NCBI GenBank assembly: GCA_021324365.1 | Contig: JAJPJE010000068.1 | Span: 1 to 64,000 of the forward strand | Source of the DNA: Terriglobia bacterium | GTDB lineage: Bacteria; Acidobacteriota; Terriglobia; Terriglobales; Acidobacteriaceae | Length of the DNA stretch: 64,000 nt | Direction of reading: 5' to 3' | Shown: positions 54,095 through 62,534 of the stretch, one piece after another | How positions within the stretch are numbered: position 1 is the stretch's first letter | Layout of the letters: every line of letters begins with the position of its first letter | Notes under the pieces: generated by a model | What the model was told of the DNA's origin: nothing | Seen by the model: only the letters and a program-made list of their open reading frames with translations | Databases searched by the model: none | Program-made: the position numbers and the translations under genes

Positions 54095-54122
54095 AGGGCC
54101 TCCCGCGGTGGAGGCCCTTTTT
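54095..54122 (+). terminator. Rho-independent terminator after the micropeptide
   Basis: AGGGCCTCC (54095-54103) pairs with GGAGGCCCT (54110-54118) across a CGCGGT loop, followed by TTTT. The stem has nine perfect pairs. It isolates the micropeptide transcript from the downstream merR gene. Confidence 0.92.
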
Positions 54123-54238
54123 ACTGCGGCACTTGTTTCATCGGTGCTGTCCATGCTAGAAATCGCGTAATATTCTGTAAGTGGGAACGACATCTGGCCG
54201 ATGGTTTAGTAATCAAATCCAGATTCTCCGAGCAGTCC

Positions 54239-54676
54239 ATGAGTGCAAACCGGAAGTCCGCCACGAACAGGAAAGCCGAAGAAGTACTGATCCCCGAAAA
54301 GCTGTATTTCCGCATTGGTGAGGTCAGCCGCCTGTGCAAACTACCAGCCTATGTGCTGCGCTTCTGGGAGACGGAATTCCCGCAACTGAAGCCCACAAAG
54401 AGCGGCACCGGCCAGCGTATGTATCGTCGACGAGAGGTGGAACTGGCGCTTCGTATCAAGAAACTCTTATACGAAGAAGGATTCACGATTGCCGGCGCGC
54501 GGCAGCAGTTGAAACTAGAAGCCAAGCCCGCCAAGATGCAACCTGCATTGCCGTTTCTGGCACCGCCGAATAACGACAGCTTGAAGCGTGTGCGCACACA
54601 GTTACAGGAGATCCTGGCCATTCTTTCCGCCAAATCGCACCCGCACCCGAAACCGGCGGCCGCGGCGCAGAAATAG
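54239..54676 (+). CDS. MerR-family transcriptional regulator
   Basis: From ATG 54239 the 145-residue protein has a MerR winged helix-turn-helix: [40 protein letters not shown] and [20 protein letters not shown], then [11 protein letters not shown] Pro-rich link and a helical C terminus ([16 protein letters not shown]) for dimerisation follow. No ligand-binding domain or effector cysteines are seen, so the signal is unknown. In several bacteria a regulator of this kind lies next to an ihfA-type gene; here the upstream neighbour is the lysine-rich micropeptide. It converges on pyrC. Confidence 0.85.
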   Translation: MSANRKSATNRKAEEVLIPEKLYFRIGEVSRLCKLPAYVLRFWETEFPQLKPTKSGTGQRMYRRREVELALRIKKLLYEEGFTIAGARQQLKLEAKPAKMQPALPFLAPPNNDSLKRVRTQLQEILAILSAKSHPHPKPAAAAQK

Positions 54677-54742
54677 GCTTTGGCAGGGCACCCTCGGCGT
54701 TGAGCCTAAGGCGGAGTCAAACTGAACTGGACTGCCGACTCA

Positions 54743-56086
54743 CTATTTCGCTGCTTCGTATACCAGCCTTCCGCCTACGATGCTCACCATCGCTTTACCC
54801 GTCAGCTTCCAACCCCCGAATGGTGTGTTCTTCGACTTCGACCGCGATTCTTTCCAATCGAATGTCCATTTCCGTTTCGGATCGAAGATCGTCACATCGG
54901 CAGGTGCGCCTGCAGAGAGTTGACCCCGTCCGCCAAGCGAGAGAATCCGTCCGGGATTCGCGGTCAACAGCTCTACAACCCGCTGCAACGGAATGCCACG
55001 TTTTTCGTGTAACTCGCTGATTCCTAACCCGAGCGCGGTTTCCAACCCCGTGATATCGAATGCCGCGCGATCGAACTCCACCATCTTCTCGTGATGCGCA
55101 TGCGGGGCGTGATCGGTAGCTATGGCATCAATGGTTCCGTCTTCCAACGCCATTAACATGGCTTCGCGGTCTTCCTGCGAGCGCAGCGGCGGATTCATCT
55201 TGTAGCGCGTGTCGTATCCTGCCACCGCTTCCTCCGTCAGCGAGAAGTGGTGCGGCGTGACCTCGCAGCTTACGCGCACACCTTCGCGCTTCCCACGCCT
55301 TACTTCCTCGACAGCCGCCGCCGTCGAAATGTGGGCGACATGTATATGCGCACCCGTCTTTCTCGCGAGTTCAATATCGCGGCGTACGATCGCTGCTTCC
55401 GCCTCTGCCGGCATTCCACGCAATCCGAGGCGAAGTGAGACCGCACCGTAATTCATCTGCGTGCCTGCGGTTACTCGCGTGTCTTCGGCATGCTGAATCA
55501 CCGGAAAGCCCGTGCGTTTAGCTGCCTCCAGCGCTTCTCGCATGATCTGGTCATCGAGGATCGGCCTGCCGTCATCGCTGACCGCGACCGCACCAGCCTC
55601 CCGCAGTGCGTAGAAATCTGTAAGTTTTTCGCCTTGACTGCCCAGCGTTGCTGCCGCGATCGGGAAGACGTTGACCAAAGCGCCGCGTTCGGGCGACTGC
55701 ATCCAGCGCGTGGTTTCAACCGAATCGTTCACCGGTTGTGTATTCGGCATCGCGCAGACTGACGTGAATCCACCCTTGGCCGCCGCTGCCGTTCCGGTTG
55801 CGATCGTCTCCTTGTACGCTTGTCCGGGTTCGCGCAGGTGGACGTGCAAATCAATGAAACCTGGCGCGACGATCAGGCCCTTCGCCTCGATCGTCCGCTC
55901 GGCTTTTTCCTTCAGCTTCGGAGCGACCGCCGCGATCTTTCCATCGCGAATAAATACGTCCGCAGGGCCGTCCACCCCATTTGCCGGATCGATTACATGC
56001 CCGCCACAGATGAGGAGTGACTTCGGCGGCTGCTTCGAATCGAGCCGCTGATTAACGCTCATAAACGCCGATTCTTTTCTTGTCAT
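54743..56086 (-). CDS. pyrC: Dihydroorotase
   Basis: The enzyme closes carbamoyl-aspartate to dihydroorotate in pyrimidine synthesis. The 447-residue amidohydrolase has the metal motif DLHVHLREPGQAYKETIATG, then AKGGFTSVCAMPNTQP, HAEDTRV, HIHVAHISTA and DAIATDHAPHAHHEK. ATG 56086 has AGGAAAG upstream. It lies downstream of pyrB and pyrR on the same strand, with a repeat-filled gap of about 150 bases before it. Class I type. Confidence 0.95.
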   Translation of the reverse strand: MTRKESAFMSVNQRLDSKQPPKSLLICGGHVIDPANGVDGPADVFIRDGKIAAVAPKLKEKAERTIEAKGLIVAPGFIDLHVHLREPGQAYKETIATGTAAAAKGGFTSVCAMPNTQPVNDSVETTRWMQSPERGALVNVFPIAAATLGSQGEKLTDFYALREAGAVAVSDDGRPILDDQIMREALEAAKRTGFPVIQHAEDTRVTAGTQMNYGAVSLRLGLRGMPAEAEAAIVRRDIELARKTGAHIHVAHISTAAAVEEVRRGKREGVRVSCEVTPHHFSLTEEAVAGYDTRYKMNPPLRSQEDREAMLMALEDGTIDAIATDHAPHAHHEKMVEFDRAAFDITGLETALGLGISELHEKRGIPLQRVVELLTANPGRILSLGGRGQLSAGAPADVTIFDPKRKWTFDWKESRSKSKNTPFGGWKLTGKAMVSIVGGRLVYEAAK

Positions 56087-56095
56087 TGCTTTCCT

Positions 56096-56236
56096 ACCAC
56101 AGAGTCACAGAGACACAGAGCCAGTCGGATGATCGAAAACAAAGGCGACGGCTTCGGGCGGTTTGGGCTGCGATTTTAGATTGCCCATTACCATTTACCC
56201 GATTGCCCGATCTCTTCTGCGCCTCTCTTTGGCGGA
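56096..56236. repeat. Intergenic repeat in the pyrB-pyrC gap
   Basis: ACCACAGAGTCACAGAGACA with CAGAG (56096-56120) faces TCTTCTGCGCCTCTCTTTGG with CGG (56213-56235), a loose inverted match of the CACAGAGGCACAGAG family. Between the arms, words such as GATTGCCCATTACC and GATTGCCCGATC recur. The element separates two pyrimidine genes on one strand. Confidence 0.5.
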
Positions 56237-56242
56237 TTCCTT

Positions 56243-57166
56243 TCACGCCAGCGCTCTTGCGAGAATCGCCATTCTCACCGCCACGCCATTACGCACCTGT
56301 TCCCGGATGACAGAATTCGGTCCATCAGCTACTTCGCTGGTGACTTCCAGTCCGCGGATGATCGGACCTGGGTGCATGACAATCGCGTCTTTTTTCGCTG
56401 CCTTTAGACGCTCCGGGCGCAATTGGTAACGCTCAATGTAATCGCCGAGGCTCAACTGCAAACCGGCAAGGCGTTCTTTCTGAATGCGCAATGCAATTAC
56501 GACATCCGTCCCTGTGAGAGCTTCTTCCAGATCGCGCGTCACGGTGACGCCCGGCGCGAGGGTTGCAGAAATATCAGGAACCAGTTCCGGCGGTCCGCAG
56601 AGGACGACTTTCGATCCGAACTTACTTAGCAGATGAACATCGGAACGCACCACACGGCTATGAAAGATGTCACCGATCATCGCGACTCGCAAGCCTTTCA
56701 GCGTTTTCTTGTGCTCCAGGATCGTATAGGCGTCGAGCAATCCTTGCGACGGGTGTTCGTGCATGCCGTCACCGGCATTGATTACCGGCACCGGAACATG
56801 TCGCGCCAGCATGTAGGGCGCACCAGACGAAGGATGCCGGATAACGATTGCCTGCGCGCCCAGAGATGTAACCGTATACCCGGTATCGATCAGTGATTCG
56901 CCCTTCTCGATACTCGAAGCCGAAGCCGATACCAGCGCTGTCGTCGCGCCCAGCGCCTTGGCGGCGAATTCAAATGAGACTCGCGTACGCGTCGAGGATT
57001 CGTAGAACAGCAGGACAACGCGTTTCCCGCTTAGCACGGGCTTTACTTTGCCGCGCTTCATCTTGCGGGCTTCTTGCAGAATAGAGCTGATTTCTTTGGT
57101 GGTGAGGTTTTCCAGTCCGAGCAAGGAACCGCGAGCAGGTTGGTTCATAAGTTGGTACCCATCCAA
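56243..57166 (-). CDS. pyrB: Aspartate carbamoyltransferase, catalytic subunit
   Basis: PyrB joins carbamoyl phosphate and aspartate, the first committed pyrimidine step. The 307-residue protein has the carbamoyl-phosphate motif YESSTRTRVSFEFAAKALGA, SIEKGESLIDTGYTV, PVINAGDGMHEHPSQGLLDA and the aspartate-domain end VMHPGPIIRGLEV. The start may be ATG 57166 or ATG 57148, since homologues often start near NQPARGSLLGLENLT. No pyrI regulatory gene is seen. It follows pyrR with a 34-base gap. Confidence 0.96.
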   Translation of the reverse strand: MDGYQLMNQPARGSLLGLENLTTKEISSILQEARKMKRGKVKPVLSGKRVVLLFYESSTRTRVSFEFAAKALGATTALVSASASSIEKGESLIDTGYTVTSLGAQAIVIRHPSSGAPYMLARHVPVPVINAGDGMHEHPSQGLLDAYTILEHKKTLKGLRVAMIGDIFHSRVVRSDVHLLSKFGSKVVLCGPPELVPDISATLAPGVTVTRDLEEALTGTDVVIALRIQKERLAGLQLSLGDYIERYQLRPERLKAAKKDAIVMHPGPIIRGLEVTSEVADGPNSVIREQVRNGVAVRMAILARALA

Positions 57167-57200
57167 ACCGTTCTCGGACTTGGGTGGGGTCTGAGTCCGT

Positions 57201-57785
57201 TTACACTTCGCGTTCTACCAGCAAGACTTTTTCAGTATGATCGGTCTCGTTCAGCTTTACTTCAATAATCTCGCGATCCGTGGTCTGAATGTATCGACCA
57301 ACGAACGCCGCCTCGATGGGTAGTTCGCGGTGCCCGCGATCGATCAGCGTGAGCAATTGCACACGCTGAGGGCGCCCATGATCGAACAGCGCATCCAGCG
57401 CCGCCCGCGTCGTGCGGCCGGTGTACAGCACATCATCTACGAGGATGACGTGCATGCCTTTAATGTTCGCACCCAGGTCTCCTGCACGCACTTCAGGCTT
57501 TGGTCCTACCGTGGTGAGATCGTCGCGGTACAAGGTGATATCCAGCGTCCCAACGGGGACTTTCTTGTTCTCGATTCGCTCGATCACGCGTGCCAGTCTC
57601 TCTGCGAGCGGTACCCCTCGACGTCGTATTCCGACCAGGACCAGCTTTTCCGTGCCGTTGTTCTTCTCGATGATTTCGTGTGCCAGTCGAACCAGGGTAC
57701 GTTCGATCTCGGAAGCCGACATCAACTGCGCTTTCTGGCGCAGGTTGGCAGTCGCGGAGAGTTTTGCGGTCATCAGCCGCATCAT
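57201..57785 (-). CDS. pyrR: Bifunctional pyr operon regulator / uracil phosphoribosyltransferase PyrR
   Basis: PyrR binds pyr mRNA with UMP to attenuate transcription and has weak UPRT activity. The core begins near MSASEIERTLVRLAHEIIEK. It shows LVLVGIRRRGVPLAERLARV, the PRPP loop VILVDDVLYTGRTTRAALDA and LLTLIDRGHRELPIEAAFVG. I placed the start at ATG 57785; ATG 57773 is equally possible, and no clear ribosome site decides. A longer frame runs back through the upstream terminator and is not coding. It heads pyrR-pyrB-pyrC. Confidence 0.93.
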   Translation of the reverse strand: MMRLMTAKLSATANLRQKAQLMSASEIERTLVRLAHEIIEKNNGTEKLVLVGIRRRGVPLAERLARVIERIENKKVPVGTLDITLYRDDLTTVGPKPEVRAGDLGANIKGMHVILVDDVLYTGRTTRAALDALFDHGRPQRVQLLTLIDRGHRELPIEAAFVGRYIQTTDREIIEVKLNETDHTEKVLLVEREV

Positions 57786-57839
57786 AAAAGCTTGCAACAG
57801 CACCCGGCAAGTTTGGTTACGCGTAGAAAATCGTACCGC

Positions 57840-57869
57840 AAAAAAACAAGCCGCCCGTTGGGGCGGCTT
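57840..57869 (-). terminator. Rho-independent terminator between ompH and pyrR
   Basis: Read on the minus strand, AAGCCGCC pairs with GGCGGCTT across a CCAACG loop. A G is followed by seven Ts. It ends the ompH transcript 23 bases after its stop codon and lies about 55 bases before the pyrR start. It could instead be a leader attenuator for the pyr genes, but no alternative antiterminator was recognised. Confidence 0.9.
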
Positions 57870-57891
57870 ATCGTCCATTCCGTCGCGATTA

Positions 57892-58563
57892 CTATTTCGG
57901 ACTTGTTGCCGAAGGAGCAGCCGGCTTCGGATTCGAAGACGCGGTCGCTGGACGCGCGGGCGGCGCCGCCACCGGAGAAGCGGCGTTGTAGGCAGCCGCC
58001 ACCTGTTGCGTGACATCGACGTTCGGCTGCGCCCACAAAATCGGATTCTGCGGCCCCGAAACGTCGATAATCATGCTGAATCCATTCGCCTTCGCGTACT
58101 TGTCGAGCGTTTCCATCAGCTTGGTTCCGACGCGGTTTACCAGTTCCTGTTGCTGACCTTGATAATCGTTCTGCGCGTCTTCGGCCTGGCGCTGCAAGGT
58201 TTTGCGCTTCGTTTCGATGCTCTTGACCAGGTTATTGCGGGCCTCGTCATTGAGCTTTGAGCCTTGGCTGTCCAGTTGTTTCTGCAAATCTTCCACTTCT
58301 TTGTTCAGGCTCTGTAATTCCACACGCTTGGGGTCAAATTTCTTTTCCAGGGCATCAATATCGCGCTTGCCTTCGTTCGTCAGCGCAATCGCCTGCTGGA
58401 TGTTAATGATCCCGATCTTGGTGGCCCCCGCCGGCGCAGAGGCGACCGGAGCAGCGGCAGATCCGCCGGGTGTAGGTGCTGAAGGAACCGATCCTGTCTG
58501 GGCCAATGCAGCTGAACACAGGAATGCCAGGGGTAAAGCAGAACGTACGAGAGTGCTTTTCAT
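57892..58563 (-). CDS. OmpH/Skp-family periplasmic chaperone
   Basis: Skp-like proteins hold unfolded outer-membrane proteins in the periplasm. The 223-residue protein has a signal peptide (KSTLVRSALPLAFLCSAALAQ) and a Pro/Ala-rich stretch. It then shows KIGIINIQQAIALTNEGKRD, a long coiled coil (LQSLNKEVEDLQKQLDSQGS, RQAEDAQNDYQGQQQELVNR) and the closing ANGFSMIIDVSGPQNPILWA. A Pro/Ala/Ser-rich tail of about 35 residues is unusual. It has its own promoter and terminator. Confidence 0.9.
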   Translation of the reverse strand: MKSTLVRSALPLAFLCSAALAQTGSVPSAPTPGGSAAAPVASAPAGATKIGIINIQQAIALTNEGKRDIDALEKKFDPKRVELQSLNKEVEDLQKQLDSQGSKLNDEARNNLVKSIETKRKTLQRQAEDAQNDYQGQQQELVNRVGTKLMETLDKYAKANGFSMIIDVSGPQNPILWAQPNVDVTQQVAAAYNAASPVAAPPARPATASSNPKPAAPSATSPK

Positions 58564-58667
58564 TGGATGTTTCGTGGACTCCTTGGAAAATCCTTCCGGG
58601 AACGCCTCACGTCGTGAGGTTCGTTCGCGATTCGCGATGAATCTCTATATGCGGAATGGCCGTTTTA

Positions 58668-58697
58668 TTATAGGTGTGCAGTTGGAACAGCGTCAAA
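58668..58697 (-). promoter_or_regulatory. Sigma-70-type promoter of ompH
   Basis: On the minus strand TTGACG and a perfect TATAAT are separated by 18 bases, about 105 bases before the ompH start. A perfect inverted repeat CCTCACG-T-CGTGAGG (58605-58619) lies in the leader and could be a regulator site or hairpin. Confidence 0.65.
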
Positions 58698-58774
58698 CTG
58701 CTACCCGGCTACCTCGACTGGAGCGCAACCGCCCAGATTGCTACCAGTTACAAACGCCTAAACACCCTTCTCCG

Positions 58775-59515
58775 CTAGTCCGTTCGGTGGAAGTGGTGTG
58801 CGATATCCGGCCAGAATTCCCGAAAGACATTGGTCAGAGCGTCGCGTCCAACGGCATATCCATACTTCGTCATGAATTCGCCCGCAGTGCGGTCTGAACT
58901 TGGATAGTAGGTGAGCGAGATAGCCTGGGACATCCCGCGCCCGAAAACCTCGGACGCATTGAAAGTATTATGCCCCTGATAGTTCGGTGTGATCAGCACC
59001 CGTGAAGCCGAATAGATGCTGCGTTTCCAGAATCCGCCCCGGCCTTTCGCGTAATACCGCTCATCTTCGTGCAGAATGGTGGGCAATAAAAACACCACCA
59101 TGTAATTGCCATCAGTCTTGTCGACTAAGCCGCGCCAGTAGTATTCACTGAATCCCCCGACGCCTTTGCCCAGTTGCGGATGTGCATTCGTTCCTTCCGC
59201 CATAAGTGACGTGATGCCTACGAAAGCAAATGATGAGTAGTCGAAACTATTCTGGGTAGCAATCTTGAACGCCTGCTTCGCTGTCGGTGGCGGAGGAATT
59301 TCTCCCGCGCTCACAGCGCGGTAGTTAGGCATAACGCCGAGAATGCGTTTCGGTTGTGGCTGCGGTCTCGGAGCCGGAGCCGATGCTTGTGAATCCGCAG
59401 ACAATGTCTGCGATGGGGCAGGGGCTGCCGGCGGTTGTTGGGCAAAAACCGACACAGCGAATAGGGAGATTCCAGCAAGAACTGCCGAATGCAAACAGAT
59501 CCTCCAGATCAGCAA
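58775..59515 (-). CDS. Secreted or membrane-associated protein of unknown family
   Basis: The 246-residue protein has a signal peptide (LIWRICLHSAVLAGISLFAVS) and a Pro/Ala/Gln-rich stretch to about residue 55. A domain with ILGVMPNYRAVSAGEIPPPP, FDYSSFAFVGITSLMAEGTN, ILHEDERYYAKGRGGFWKRS and NTFNASEVFGRGMSQAISL follows. The aromatic and glycine pattern suggests membrane or outer-membrane association. I recognise it as a conserved exported hypothetical type, but cannot name the family. Confidence 0.65.
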   Translation of the reverse strand: MLIWRICLHSAVLAGISLFAVSVFAQQPPAAPAPSQTLSADSQASAPAPRPQPQPKRILGVMPNYRAVSAGEIPPPPTAKQAFKIATQNSFDYSSFAFVGITSLMAEGTNAHPQLGKGVGGFSEYYWRGLVDKTDGNYMVVFLLPTILHEDERYYAKGRGGFWKRSIYSASRVLITPNYQGHNTFNASEVFGRGMSQAISLTYYPSSDRTAGEFMTKYGYAVGRDALTNVFREFWPDIAHHFHRTD

Positions 59516-59696
59516 TGATTGTAAACAATGTATCGGCTAGACGCAGACGCAACCAAGCGGATTACAAAATAGGTGATGACACTGCACCAAACATGCAACC
59601 TGTAGTCCTAAGCAAGCCTTGACCAGTCTTACTGGTATGCCTTTCTACGCTATTAGCGAAAGCCGCGTCGCTGCCATTCGGTCATAAGTTCGGCTG

Positions 59697-61685
59697 CTAC
59701 AATCTTGCCGCCTTTGTTTCGATCAACTGCTTCAGTCGAGTAATGAATTCCGTCAGCGCGACCGTCTCGGTCTTTTCCGTCCCGCGGGTGCGAATGTTTA
59801 CCTGGTTGGCTTCGGCTTCCTTGTCGCCGACGACCAGCATGAACGGTACCTTCTGCAGCGCGTGTTCGCGGATCTTCGCATTCATCTTTTCATTACGTGC
59901 ATCAACCTCTACGCGTACACCAATTGCCTTGAGTTGCTCGGCAACTTTATTTGCGTACTCGACGTGGCGCTCGGCAATCGGAATAAGTACTACCTGCACC
60001 GGCGAGAGCCACACCGGGAATGAGCCCGCATAATGCTCGATCAGGACTCCAAAGAAGCGTTCGACGGAGCCATACAGTGCGCGATGCACCATCACCGGCT
60101 CATGGCGCTGGCCATCTTCGCCGACGTACTCCAGTCCGAACCTGGTGGGCAGATTGAAATCGAACTGCACAGTCGAAAGCTGCCATAAGCGTCCTATCGC
60201 ATCCACCAGCTTGATGTCGATCTTTGGACCATAAAACGCCGCTTCGCCGGGAATCGTCTTGTAGGGGATGCCGCGCCTATCCAGCACTTTCTCGAGCGAG
60301 TGCTGCGCCATTTCCCATTGCTCAGCTTTTCCCGCATAGTGCTTCTGGTCGTTTGGATCCCAGGTCGAAAGCTCAACCTGAAATTTTTCAAATCCATAGG
60401 CATTCAGCACGGCGATGGCAAAATCGACGCAGCCGCCAATCTCATCTTCTACCTGGTCACGAGTACAGAAGATGTGGGCATCATCTTGCGTAAACCCGCG
60501 TACGCGCAGCAGTCCATGCATCACACCCGAGCGTTCGTATCGATACACCGTGCCCAGTTCACCCAGTCGCACCGGTAGATCGCGGTATGACTTAAGCGAA
60601 TCCTTGTAAATCAGGATGTGGAACGGGCAGTTCATCGGTTTCAGCCGGTACTCGGCGTCGTCGAGTTCCATGGTGTCGAACATGTTTTCGGCGTAGAAGC
60701 CCTCATGCCCGCTGGTTTGCCAAAGCTGGCGACGCGCCACGTGTGGCGTGTAGACGAGCGAATAGCCTCGCTTCAGGTACTCGTCGCGCATCCAGTCTTC
60801 CATCAGCTTTCGCATGATGCCGCCCTTCGGATGCCAGAAGATCAGCCCCGGGCCGGCCAGTTCCTGGATCGAAAACAGATCCAGCTGTTGCCCCAGCACC
60901 CGGTGGTCCCGCTTCTTCGCTTCTTCGATCTGGTGCAGGTAGTCGTCCAGCTCTTTCTTCGAATAAAAGGACGTCCCGTAAATCCGCTGCAGCTGCGGAT
61001 TCTTCTCGTCGCCCAGCCAGTACGCGCCGGCGATGTTCAGCAGCTTGAAGGCCTTGATTCGACCGGTGGAAGGAATGTGCGGACCGCGGCAGAAGTCGAC
61101 GAATTTTCCCGTTTTATAGAGCGATACCGGCTCGCCGTTTTCAGTGAACTGCTCGATAAAGTGGCACTTCATGAAGTCGCCTTCGGATTTGAAGCGATCG
61201 AGCGCCTGCTCGCGCGGAATGAATTCCCGCGCGTAGGATTCGTCTTTCTGTACCAATTCCTGCATCTTCTTTTCGATTTTCTCCAGGTCCTCGGGCGTGA
61301 ACGGCGTAGGGCGATAGAAGTCGTAAAAGAATCCGCTCTCGGTTGCCGGACCATGCCCCAGCTTCGTCTCGGGGAATAGTTCCAGCACAGCCGCCGCCAT
61401 CAGGTGCGCCGACGAGTGCCGAAAAACGTGAAGCGCTTCAGGATCTTTCTGGGTCAGGATACGAACCTGGGCATCCTGCTCGAGCGGACGCGTCAGATCG
61501 ACCAGCTTGGCTTCGTCACCATTTTTTCCGTGATCGCCATTCGAGCTGAAAGGGGCGACCTGAGCCACCAGCGCCGCCTCCGCCAGTCGCGGAGAAATGT
61601 TTTTCGCAATATCCAAGGGCGTCGTGCCTTTGGGCACTTCCTGCACGCTATTGTCAGGGAGCTTTACACGAATTACGTCGGGCAT
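59697..61685 (-). CDS. thrS: Threonyl-tRNA synthetase
   Basis: ThrS charges tRNA(Thr). The 662-residue protein has an N-terminal TGS domain (IRVKLPDNSVQEVPKGTTPL) and an editing domain with HVFRHSSAHLMAAAVLELFP. The class II catalytic core follows (FWHPKGGIMRKLMEDWMRDE, LKPMNCPFHILIYKDSLKSY, YRYERSGVMHGLLRVRGFTQ), with motif 3 near ALYGSVERFFGVLIEHYAG. The anticodon-binding domain includes VQVVLIPIAERHVEYANKVA. It is complete. Confidence 0.97.
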   Translation of the reverse strand: MPDVIRVKLPDNSVQEVPKGTTPLDIAKNISPRLAEAALVAQVAPFSSNGDHGKNGDEAKLVDLTRPLEQDAQVRILTQKDPEALHVFRHSSAHLMAAAVLELFPETKLGHGPATESGFFYDFYRPTPFTPEDLEKIEKKMQELVQKDESYAREFIPREQALDRFKSEGDFMKCHFIEQFTENGEPVSLYKTGKFVDFCRGPHIPSTGRIKAFKLLNIAGAYWLGDEKNPQLQRIYGTSFYSKKELDDYLHQIEEAKKRDHRVLGQQLDLFSIQELAGPGLIFWHPKGGIMRKLMEDWMRDEYLKRGYSLVYTPHVARRQLWQTSGHEGFYAENMFDTMELDDAEYRLKPMNCPFHILIYKDSLKSYRDLPVRLGELGTVYRYERSGVMHGLLRVRGFTQDDAHIFCTRDQVEDEIGGCVDFAIAVLNAYGFEKFQVELSTWDPNDQKHYAGKAEQWEMAQHSLEKVLDRRGIPYKTIPGEAAFYGPKIDIKLVDAIGRLWQLSTVQFDFNLPTRFGLEYVGEDGQRHEPVMVHRALYGSVERFFGVLIEHYAGSFPVWLSPVQVVLIPIAERHVEYANKVAEQLKAIGVRVEVDARNEKMNAKIREHALQKVPFMLVVGDKEAEANQVNIRTRGTEKTETVALTEFITRLKQLIETKAARL

Positions 61686-61730
61686 ATAAGCACCTATACG
61701 ATTTCAGAATCTTTGAGTGTAGCGTAAAAA

Positions 61731-61838
61731 CCCGCAACAGATTAACGCTGAGTCTATCCTCGGTGGTGACGCTGATTAACTCAGATGGCTTTTTGCAAAT
61801 CTGGAATTATCAGCGTTTCGCTGAATCAATCTGCTGCC
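61731..61838. repeat. Intergenic repeat of the CAGATTAACGCTGA family
   Basis: CCGCAACAGATTAACGCTGA (61732-61751), GACGCTGATTAACTCAGATG (61768-61787) and TATCAGCGTTTCGCTGAATC with AATCTGCTGCC (61808-61838) are related words in direct and inverted order. They fill the gap between thrS and two small membrane protein genes. The words match those at 2.7 kb and 49.8 kb. Confidence 0.5.
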
Positions 61839-61866
61839 TTCTTCAGGAGAAAGGAATGAGCTGCGC

Positions 61867-62151
61867 CTAGGAGTGCGACTGCGGGCGCAGCCGGCGTGTT
61901 CGACGGATTTCTACCGTCAGCATGGCGACGAAGCTGATTACCAGCACCATGGCAGCCAGAGGAATTGCCGCGAATCGATAGGCCATGGTCATATCCGGAT
62001 GCACGCCGCGAAGTACCCCGTAAATCGCGCTCGCAAGGATGCCGCACAGCAATCCCACGGCAAACGCCAGCAGCGTAAATAACACCGTGAAGATTACCAC
62101 ACGCACCGCGATTCCGGCGGCAGTCCGGAAGATGTGTTTCTGTCTGTCCAC
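61867..62151 (-). CDS. Small two-helix membrane protein, unknown
   Basis: The 94-residue product has two hydrophobic segments (AGIAVRVVIFTVLFTLLAFA, with VGLLCGILA; and FAAIPLAAMVLVISFVAMLT) and a basic C terminus. No family is recognised. It follows another small membrane protein gene on the same strand by 10 bases, so the two are likely cotranscribed and may act together. Confidence 0.58.
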   Translation of the reverse strand: MDRQKHIFRTAAGIAVRVVIFTVLFTLLAFAVGLLCGILASAIYGVLRGVHPDMTMAYRFAAIPLAAMVLVISFVAMLTVEIRRTRRLRPQSHS

Positions 62152-62161
62152 TAAGAGCCCT

Positions 62162-62416
62162 TCAATGCGTTACCAGCTTGTCCCTTCGCAAATGCCGCAT
62201 CGCCAGCAGGAAAAAAACCACGAACAGCAACGCGCTCGCCGGCAGTCCGACAATCCTGAGAATGTGATCCGGATCCACGACCGCCGACTGCGTAAATACC
62301 ACGCCATGGCGTGCCTCAACTCCGAGGACCGGGATCATGATCATCATCAGAAAAAAGAAGAATGTTCCGGTCCCGACCACGGCCAGCAGAGCACTTTTGA
62401 TTGCATCCCTCAGCAT
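62162..62416 (-). CDS. Small two-helix membrane protein, unknown
   Basis: The 84-residue product has segments KSALLAVVGTGTFFFFLMMI with MIPVLGV, and ILRIVGLPASALLFVVFFLL, and ends in basic residues. It is the first of a two-gene unit with the 61867-62151 gene. It is divergent from mnmG. I do not recognise the family. Confidence 0.58.
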   Translation of the reverse strand: MLRDAIKSALLAVVGTGTFFFFLMMIMIPVLGVEARHGVVFTQSAVVDPDHILRIVGLPASALLFVVFFLLAMRHLRRDKLVTH

Positions 62417-62534
62417 CGCTTCTATTGTAAATCGTTCTAGCCGCAGGGAGGGGCAAGTGCTTTGCGGCTGTTAAAATCAAGCTGAAGCGGCCGAGTGAGG
62501 AGCCGCGTCCGGAATTTTGCTGCACTCCTCAACA

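Noticed and set aside
57786-58016. Long N-terminal extension of pyrR
   Set aside because: It runs back through the terminator and the end of ompH in another frame and gives Arg-rich non-family sequence.
60618-61379. 253-codon plus-strand frame inside thrS
   Set aside because: Antisense to conserved ThrS core motifs.
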